In this document: one piece after another, positions 7,236-12,514 of the stretch
How positions within the stretch are numbered: the stretch's first letter is position 1
Layout: the number at the start of each line of letters is the position of its first letter
The notes under the pieces: model-generated
Told to the model about the DNA's origin: nothing
The model's database searches: none
The model's input: only the letters and a program-made list of their open reading frames with translations
Translations under genes and position numbers: made by a program
Assembly (NCBI GenBank): GCA_902795525.1
Contig: CADBLN010000090.1
Coordinates: forward strand, 1-12,514
Source of the DNA: an uncultured Erysipelotrichaceae bacterium
GTDB taxonomy: Bacteria; Bacillota_I; Bacilli_A; Erysipelotrichales; Erysipelotrichaceae
DNA: 12,514 nt
Reading direction: 5' to 3'

Positions 7236-8087
7236 ATGAACATGGAATACTTTTGGTGGATTGTCATTGTTATCGTGTTAATTGCTGTGTTTCTTTATTT
7301 GGAAAACACTCTTTTATCAACATCAAATTACCAAATTCATTCAAACAAAATACCGCAAGAGTTTGATGGTTTAAATATCGTCTTATTATCAGATATCCAC
7401 AATACCAAAAACAATGTTTTAAAAAACAACATAATCAAATATCTTAAAAAACAAAATCCTGACTGTATTATGATTGCCGGAGACTTGTTTGACTCTAGAA
7501 GAACTAATGTTCAAGTTGCTTTAGATTTTTCAAAACAGCTTACCGCAATAGCACCTGTTTATTTCGTTACTGGTAACCATGAAGGAAGGAAACCTCAACA
7601 CTTAAAACAATTAGAGGACGGATTGAAAGAACTCTCTGTCACCATCTTACATGATGAATGTTTCAAACTTCTTAAAAATGATGACCACATCAATTTAATT
7701 GGCATGGATGACCCACGCGTCTTTGGCTACGATACCAGTTATGAAGAATGTAGAAACTTTATTTTTGATAAACTGGTTAATTTAGTCGATAGAGATTCCT
7801 TTAACCTTTTACTGATTCATCGGCCAGAATTATTTGATGTCTATGTCAAAGCTGGTTGTGAGTTAATACTAACCGGTCATGCCCATGGAGGCCAAATCCG
7901 CTTACCTTTCATTGGCGGCTTATTTGCTCCAGGACAAGGTGTTTTTCCAAAACTAACAAGTGGTTTATACCAAAAGGAAGCTTCACAAATGATTGTGTCA
8001 AGAGGTATTGGTAATTCCAACTTTCCTTTTAGAGTTTTCAATCATCCTGAAATTATCTCTATTGAGTTAAAAAAAGATAGAACTTAG
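7236..8087 (+). CDS. Membrane-anchored calcineurin-like metallophosphoesterase (YkuE-type)
   Basis: 283 aa from ATG 7236 (an ATG at 7242 is equally possible). Residues 5-22 form one N-terminal transmembrane anchor (YFWWIVIVIVLIAVFLYL). The metal site is complete: LSDIH (Asp53, His55), AGDLFD (Asp83), TGNHE (Asn114, His115), LIHRPE (His195) and GHAHGGQ (His215, His217). The ending with SRGIGNSNFPFR is typical of the YkuE/YaeI branch of bacterial membrane-linked phosphoesterases. The substrate is not readable from sequence; lipid, nucleotide-sugar or wall-linked phosphodiesters are the usual proposals. No ribosome site precedes 7236 or 7242, and a TTG at 7215 is rejected because it lies in the terminator stem. 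The stop is only 2 nt from the stop of the convergent permease gene. Confidence 0.88.
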   Translation: MNMEYFWWIVIVIVLIAVFLYLENTLLSTSNYQIHSNKIPQEFDGLNIVLLSDIHNTKNNVLKNNIIKYLKKQNPDCIMIAGDLFDSRRTNVQVALDFSKQLTAIAPVYFVTGNHEGRKPQHLKQLEDGLKELSVTILHDECFKLLKNDDHINLIGMDDPRVFGYDTSYEECRNFIFDKLVNLVDRDSFNLLLIHRPELFDVYVKAGCELILTGHAHGGQIRLPFIGGLFAPGQGVFPKLTSGLYQKEASQMIVSRGIGNSNFPFRVFNHPEIISIELKKDRT

Positions 8088-8097
8088 TCCTATCTTT
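8069..8097 (-). terminator. Terminator of the importer operon, inside the phosphoesterase 3' end
   Basis: AAAGATAG (8073-8080) pairs with CTATCTTT (8090-8097) around a 9-nt loop that holds the phosphoesterase stop codon. Read on the minus strand, the stem runs into seven U (8075 to 8069). On + it is followed by CCTCTC, so it acts for the minus-strand operon. The minus-strand stop codon of permease 2 (8092-8090) is in the stem. Confidence 0.75.
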
Positions 8098-9121
8098 CCT
8101 CTCTAAAATATGCAACTCCCAATGACTCAGGCGCCCTATCATGGTGCCTTTTTTTGGCACTAACCAAAACTAATACTATTATGGTTACTAAATACGGAAT
8201 CATCTTATATAGGTTTTGTAAATACGTTGATTTATTTAATCCAAATGTCTTCATCAGGAAAACATTTACAGGTGTTGGAACATACAAGTATATCCAATAA
8301 CAAAATCCAAATAAGTAAGCGCCCCAAGTCGCATTCTTTGGCTTCCAACTTGTAAATATAACCAAGGCAACTGCCAGCCAGCCTAAAGTTTCAATGCCAC
8401 TATCATTTGCCCAAGTGCCTTTAGCATAATCCATAACATAAAACAAACCACCCATACCACTTATTGCGGCACCTAGACAGCAAGCCAAATACTTGTATTT
8501 AATCACATCGATACCAGAAGCATCAGCTGTTGCCGGATTTTCACCTACAGCCCTAAGATTTAAACCTGTTCTTGTTTTGAAAAAAAACAAGTGCAGCACA
8601 ATTGCCAAGGCAAGCGCTAAATAAGTAAGCCAGCCATAATTGAAAAGCAGGTTTGAAAATATACCAAGCCTCTTTGAAATAAATGGAATAGTTGCCTTAA
8701 AGGCGTTACTGGTCATAGAAACACTGATTTGTCCTAGACCTCCAGATAATTTAACTAATGAACCACCAAAGAAATTGGCAATTCCTGTGCCAAAGATTGT
8801 CAGTGTTAAGCCCGTAACATTCTGATTGGCTCTAAAAGTAATTGTTAATAATCCATATAATAAACCACCTAACGCACTTACCACCACACAACAAACAAGC
8901 GATATGATTACACTTATAAAAGCATTGGGGTTAGTAGTTGATGTTTCATAGAAATAAGCACCAGTTAACGAGGCAATCCCTCCCAGCATCATTATCCCTG
9001 GTGTTCCTAGATTTAAACCGCCGGCTCTTTCATTGAGTGTTTCTCCTAAACATCCATACATTATTACGGTTCCAAACGTTACCGCTGCAACAACCCATGC
9101 CAACAAAGTAGTGATTGTCAT
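8090..9121 (-). CDS. ABC importer permease 2, BMP-family nucleoside-type (NupQ-like)
   Basis: 343 aa, very hydrophobic, with about eight to ten membrane segments (for example 5-24, 41-57, 67-95, 103-119, 163-181, 208-230, 246-257, 263-281, 307-321). The N-terminal GETLNERAGGLNLGTPGIMMLGG (26-48) and the cytoplasmic coupling loop around AVGENPATADASGIDV (191-206) are hallmarks of the second permease of the branched-chain-type, BMP-linked importers such as B. subtilis NupQ. It forms the membrane channel with permease 1. The start ATG overlaps the permease-1 TGA as ATGA; AGGGG lies ~9-10 nt upstream. The C-terminal tail is basic and cytosolic. It is the last gene of the operon. Confidence 0.92.
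   Translation of the reverse strand: MTITTLLAWVVAAVTFGTVIMYGCLGETLNERAGGLNLGTPGIMMLGGIASLTGAYFYETSTTNPNAFISVIISLVCCVVVSALGGLLYGLLTITFRANQNVTGLTLTIFGTGIANFFGGSLVKLSGGLGQISVSMTSNAFKATIPFISKRLGIFSNLLFNYGWLTYLALALAIVLHLFFFKTRTGLNLRAVGENPATADASGIDVIKYKYLACCLGAAISGMGGLFYVMDYAKGTWANDSGIETLGWLAVALVIFTSWKPKNATWGAYLFGFCYWIYLYVPTPVNVFLMKTFGLNKSTYLQNLYKMIPYLVTIIVLVLVSAKKRHHDRAPESLGVAYFREER
8129..8155 (+). terminator. Terminator of the phosphoesterase gene, inside the permease-2 3' end
   Basis: AGGCGCC (8129-8135) pairs with GGTGCCT (8143-8149) with one G-T pair, loop CTATCAT, followed by T at 8149-8155 (seven). It is about 40 nt beyond the phosphoesterase stop. On the minus strand the same bases encode the basic tail KKRHHDRAP of permease 2, where the T-tract is its Lys-Lys codons. 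Confidence 0.7.
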
Positions 9122-10206
9122 ACTTGTTTTCCCCTCTTTCCAAAGTGTACATCATAATTTACAAAGAACTCACTCGCCAAAATAAAGAACAATAAAATAC
9201 CTGTAATAATATTTGAAGCATACTCATTCAGATTAAAGTCACTTGCTATTTGAATTGCCCCTTTATCAAGAAAAACAATGAACAATGAGAAAAATACCAT
9301 TACAATTGGACTCAATTTAGCAAGCCAAGAAACAATAATGGCCGTAAATCCTCTTCCTCCTGCCGTTTGTTTTGAAATAGTATGAGAAATACCTGCAACT
9401 TCCACAAAACCAGCTAAACCACAAATAGCCCCAGACAATAACATCGTTCTTATGATAACTGTTGAGACATTGATACCAGCATATCTTGCGGTATTCTCAC
9501 TTTCACCTGTTACAGCAATTTCATAACCGTGTTTGCTGTAGCTTAAATACAAATAAACAAAGACAATGACAGCAGCAACAATGATGACATTTAACAGATA
9601 TTGCTGATTGGCGATAGCTGGAAACCAGCCTGCATTATTGTTAGCATTGATTATGCCTACTGAATGTGATTCTTTTTTATCCCACACATCAACGAAGAAT
9701 TCCACTAATTGTATAGCTACATAATTCATCATTAATGTGAACAAGGTCTCATTAGTATTATATTTAGCTTTAAAATAAGCTGGTAAAAACCCCCAAATTG
9801 CACCTGCAACCATACTAACAACTAACATGATTACCAACAAAAGTGCAGTTGGAATCTTATTACCATAACCAATCATGATCGTAGCAGTAGCAAGTCCACC
9901 AACTAAGACTTGTCCTTCAGCTCCAGTATTCCAAAATCGCATTTTAAAGGCAGGTGCCAAACCTAATGCGATCATCAACAACAAAGCTGCATCTCTTATT
10001 GTTATCCAGATTCTTCTCTTGGTCCCAAAAGCACCTTTAAACATCGAAATATATACATTGATTGGATTAAGCTTAGTTATTGAGAAAATGAATAAAGCTG
10101 ATACTAACAATGCTAAGACAATACAACTAAATCTAATTAGAGCTGCACTTAAGAATGAGCGACTATCATTTTTCGTAATTCTATACAAAGGTTCTCTTTG
10201 AGTCAT
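9118..10206 (-). CDS. ABC importer permease 1, BMP-family nucleoside-type (NupP-like)
   Basis: 362 aa with a cytosolic N-terminus of ~20 residues and some eight to ten membrane helices (22-42, 72-88, 97-113, 119-141, 155-172, 205-222, 250-271, 288-313, 332-349). FKMRFWNTGAEGQVLVGG (87-104) and the coupling loop AVTGESENTARYAGINV (231-247) are characteristic of the first permease of BMP-linked importers (NupP type). It should pair with permease 2 and dock on the double ATPase. It starts 1 nt after the ATPase stop, with AGGGGG upstream of the ATG. Confidence 0.92.
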   Translation of the reverse strand: MTQREPLYRITKNDSRSFLSAALIRFSCIVLALLVSALFIFSITKLNPINVYISMFKGAFGTKRRIWITIRDAALLLMIALGLAPAFKMRFWNTGAEGQVLVGGLATATIMIGYGNKIPTALLLVIMLVVSMVAGAIWGFLPAYFKAKYNTNETLFTLMMNYVAIQLVEFFVDVWDKKESHSVGIINANNNAGWFPAIANQQYLLNVIIVAAVIVFVYLYLSYSKHGYEIAVTGESENTARYAGINVSTVIIRTMLLSGAICGLAGFVEVAGISHTISKQTAGGRGFTAIIVSWLAKLSPIVMVFFSLFIVFLDKGAIQIASDFNLNEYASNIITGILLFFILASEFFVNYDVHFGKRGKQV

Positions 10207-10207
10207 C

Positions 10208-11725
10208 TTAGTTTCCCCCTTTTAGATTGGTCATTAACAGACCAATTTCTTCTTTATTAGTGTTTCTAGCATCAACAATCCCGTTTACCTTACCGCTACA
10301 GAGAATAAGGATTCGATCACACAAAGCTAGCAAGACATCTAGATCTTCACCAACATATATGACTGCTACACCTTTTTTCTTTTGAGTGTTCAACAAATTG
10401 TAAATGGTGTAAGAAGTATTGATATCCAAACCCCTGACCGCATAAGCAGTCATTAAGACAGTCGGTGCTAAAGAGATTTCCCTGCCAACTAAAACTTTTT
10501 GTACATTACCACCAGATAATCGTCTTACAGGTGTATTTAAACTAGGTGTATCCACACTTAGTTCTGTTTTAACAGTTGAAGCTAAGGACTTAGGAGCCTT
10601 TGTTTGCACAAATAGTCCATGTCCTGTACTATAGTCTTTGAGCATCATATTTTCAATCATGCCCATATTGCCAACCAAACCCATGCCTAAACGATCTTCT
10701 GGGACAAAAGATAAATGAACGCCTAACTCTCTAATTTGGCGCGGACTTTTACCAACCAATTCTTCTTCAGTGTTTTCTGGAGAAGTATATATGATTGAGG
10801 CTCCTGGTTCTATTTGTTGAAGTCCTGCAACAGCCTCTAACAATTCTTTCTGACCACATCCAGATATTCCAGCAATACCAAGGATTTCTCCACCAAAAGC
10901 TTCAAAACTTACATCATCCAAAGCTTTTCGTCCTTCTTCATTCAAGACTGTTAGATTCTTGACTTCTAATCTTTTGATTAAATCAATTGGCTCATCTCTA
11001 TGAATATCAAGTTCAATCTTTTCACCAACCATTAATTCCGTTAGTTGCCGTTCATCAGTTTTACTAGTATCAACTTCAGCAATGAATTTTCCTTTACGTA
11101 ATACAACAACCTTATTGGATATATCTAAAACTTCATTCAATTTATGTGAAATGATGACGATTGCTTTTCCGTCATCACGCATATTCCTAATAACATTAAA
11201 TAATTTTGCAATTTCCTGAGGTGTCAACACTGAAGTGGGTTCGTCTAAAATTAAAATTTCAGCCCCTCTGTATAGAACTTTTACTATTTCTAATGTTTGT
11301 TTTTGAGATACACTCATCTCATATACATGCATATCCAAATCTATTTCGAAACCATATTTCAGACAGATGTCTAAAATCTCTTTCCTGGCATCCTTATTCT
11401 TTTCTTTTAAACCTAAGACAATATTCTCATACGCAGTAAAAACATCTATCAGCTTATAATGTTGATGGACCATTCCTATTCCCAATTCATATGCAACTTT
11501 TGGATCTGATATACTAACAACTTTCCCATTTACGCTTATTTGACCGCTATCTGGATAATAAATACCTGCCAGCATATTCATTATTGTTGTTTTTCCACTG
11601 CCATTTTCACCTAACAGGGCCAGTATTTCATACTTATTAATATCAAATGAAACATTATCATTAGCGATAACCTTTCCAAAAGATTTGCTAATGTTTCTTA
11701 GTTCTACTGCGCTTTCTTTTTCCAT
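10208..11725 (-). CDS. ABC importer ATPase with two nucleotide-binding domains (NupO-like)
   Basis: 505 aa, standard for the fused double ATPases of the sugar/nucleoside group. Domain 1 (~7-235) has Walker A GENGSGKTT (39-47, Lys45), Q-loop Gln88, Walker B ILILDEPTS (Asp161, Glu162) and His194; its signature is MSVSQ (137-141) instead of LSGGQ. Domain 2 (~253-500) has a degraded P-loop GIAGISGCGQKE (283-294) without the Lys-Ser/Thr pair, a good signature LSGGN (403-407), AYAVRGLD in place of a DEP-type Walker B, and GED where the switch His should be. One catalytic site is thus probably weak or dead; asymmetry of this kind is usual in the family. AAAGG is 7 nt before the ATG, just after a stable hairpin. 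Confidence 0.94.
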   Translation of the reverse strand: MEKESAVELRNISKSFGKVIANDNVSFDINKYEILALLGENGSGKTTIMNMLAGIYYPDSGQISVNGKVVSISDPKVAYELGIGMVHQHYKLIDVFTAYENIVLGLKEKNKDARKEILDICLKYGFEIDLDMHVYEMSVSQKQTLEIVKVLYRGAEILILDEPTSVLTPQEIAKLFNVIRNMRDDGKAIVIISHKLNEVLDISNKVVVLRKGKFIAEVDTSKTDERQLTELMVGEKIELDIHRDEPIDLIKRLEVKNLTVLNEEGRKALDDVSFEAFGGEILGIAGISGCGQKELLEAVAGLQQIEPGASIIYTSPENTEEELVGKSPRQIRELGVHLSFVPEDRLGMGLVGNMGMIENMMLKDYSTGHGLFVQTKAPKSLASTVKTELSVDTPSLNTPVRRLSGGNVQKVLVGREISLAPTVLMTAYAVRGLDINTSYTIYNLLNTQKKKGVAVIYVGEDLDVLLALCDRILILCSGKVNGIVDARNTNKEEIGLLMTNLKGGN

Positions 11726-11741
11726 TGTGTAACCTTTCCAT

Positions 11742-11766
11742 AGGCAGGGAAAAAACTTCCCTGCCT
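11742..11766 (-). promoter_or_regulatory. Stable stem-loop between binding-protein and ATPase genes
   Basis: The arms AGGCAGGGAA and TTCCCTGCCT pair perfectly over 10 bp, 6 of them G-C, with a 5-nt loop, inside the 51-nt gap. No U-run follows on either strand, so a simple terminator is unlikely. It ends 2 nt before the GGAAAGG ribosome site of the ATPase gene. Such stems often protect the 3' end of binding-protein mRNA so that this subunit is made in excess; here that is inference. Confidence 0.7.
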
Positions 11767-11776
11767 GTTATTTAAA

Positions 11777-12514
11777 TTATTTTTCAAAAATTCCATCAAT
11801 TAAAGTTGCGAATGATGGCGCACTTCTAAATTCTGATTCATGGAAATAACCATCCCAAATAGCATTCTTGTCTACAGAAGAATTTGGATCTGCTTTAAAA
11901 TCTCCATCTAAATCAATATACAAGGTATCCAGGTGTTTGCCATCAACTGTCCATGTATCAGTATCAAACACTTGAATTGCACCTGATTTGATATCAGCAA
12001 TTGTTTTTTCCACAACTTCTTTAGTTCCAGCAGCACAACTACTACCTAAGGCAGTAATCGCAACCGCATCAGTATCATAACCTTCTGACCAATCAGTCAC
12101 TATTTTTTCACCCTTTAATAGTTGCCCAAAAGCATAAGTGTAATAAACGCCCCAATTGTTTGTAGCACTAGTTAAAGCCGCATTAGGAGCCACTGATAAC
12201 ATGTCAATGTTATAACCAACTGAATAAGCAACCGTTCCATTTTTTTGAGCAGCTTCAACTGCAGCTGGTGCCCCTGTTGAATCAGCATGTTGGCCAATGA
12301 TAACGCAATGGTCTGCCATTAAAGTGTTTGCAGCTTCTCCTTCAGCAATAAAATCAAACCATGAATTGGTATAAACCACTTCCATTGTCACATTCTCAAA
12401 AACAGACTTAACACCTAAGAAGAATGAAGTAAATCCTGACATTACCTCAGCATATGGGAATGCTCCAACATAGCCGATTAAGACTTTTCCATCTTTATAA
12501 CTTTCAGTTGGAAT
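11777..12514 (-). CDS. BMP-family substrate-binding protein of the importer (5' end outside window)
   Basis: The frame stays open to the right edge; the visible 245 residues are the C-terminal two thirds of a ~350-aa PnrA/Med/BMP-type lipoprotein, and the lipobox lies beyond the window. The Met at 12442 is internal, since KVLIGYVGAFPYAEVMSG runs through it and matches the family's GYVGAFPxxEV motif. Further landmarks are HCVIIGQHADSTG near the ligand pocket, VAYSVGYNIDM, ALTSATNNWGVYY, and a C-terminal lid with GDFKADPNSS. BMP proteins typically bind purine nucleosides; this fits the NupO/P/Q-like genes downstream, though the exact ligand cannot be read. It is the first visible gene of the operon; any promoter is upstream, outside the window. 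Confidence 0.92.
   Translation of the reverse strand: MPTESYKDGKVLIGYVGAFPYAEVMSGFTSFFLGVKSVFENVTMEVVYTNSWFDFIAEGEAANTLMADHCVIIGQHADSTGAPAAVEAAQKNGTVAYSVGYNIDMLSVAPNAALTSATNNWGVYYTYAFGQLLKGEKIVTDWSEGYDTDAVAITALGSSCAAGTKEVVEKTIADIKSGAIQVFDTDTWTVDGKHLDTLYIDLDGDFKADPNSSVDKNAIWDGYFHESEFRSAPSFATLIDGIFEK

Noticed and set aside
9875..10201. Open frame on + of 108 codons
   Set aside because: Antisense to permease 1; the composition is what the reverse of a hydrophobic gene gives, with no start signal.
11206..11439. Open frame on + of 77 codons
   Set aside because: Antisense to the ATPase signature region; no start signal or motif.

Overview
The window looks like ordinary chromosome of an AT-rich, Gram-positive-type Bacillota bacterium. 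TGA is used as a stop and Trp is TGG, so the code is standard. The sufCDSUB gene order, PrsA-type extracytoplasmic foldases, a lipobox signal peptide and the style of the SufS and SufD proteins fit a gut-type Erysipelotrichia or a related lineage; that placement is inference from gene style only. I see no mobile element, CRISPR array, tRNA, rRNA or phage gene, and nearly all the sequence is coding.

Layout, left to right. (1) The 3' end of a TIGR01212/YtqA-type radical SAM gene on +, converging through a short two-way hairpin onto (2) a five-gene iron-sulfur cluster assembly operon on -. This is transcribed from about 5130 down to 397 in the order sufC-sufD-sufS-sufU-sufB, with overlapping or nearly touching genes. 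(3) A 168-bp divergent intergenic region at 5108-5275 holding an extended -10 promoter for suf and a near-consensus TTGAAA-N17-TATAAT promoter reading right. (4) Two tandem PrsA/SurA-like foldase genes on +, the first anchored by a transmembrane helix and the second a lipoprotein, closed by a 13-bp perfect hairpin terminator. (5) A membrane-anchored calcineurin-like phosphoesterase on +, starting almost on the tail of that terminator. (6) On -, running in from the right edge, a BMP-family (purine-)nucleoside-type ABC importer: substrate-binding protein (partial), double-domain ATPase, permease 1, permease 2.

How the genes work together. SufS takes sulfur from cysteine, SufU accepts it, and the SufB/C/D scaffold builds the Fe-S cluster; the radical SAM protein next door needs a 4Fe-4S cluster but is convergent, so no co-regulation is implied. 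The two foldases probably act outside the membrane on secreted or wall proteins. The importer genes form one transcript with 1-nt or 4-nt junctions, except for a 51-nt gap after the binding-protein gene that holds a perfect 10-bp stem without a U-tract, a likely mRNA-stability device.

The most unusual structure is at 8069-8155. The phosphoesterase and permease-2 genes converge with only 2 nt between stop codons, and each gene's best intrinsic terminator lies inside the other gene's 3' coding end. I did not find a convincing undescribed multi-gene system; the remaining findings are variations within known families.
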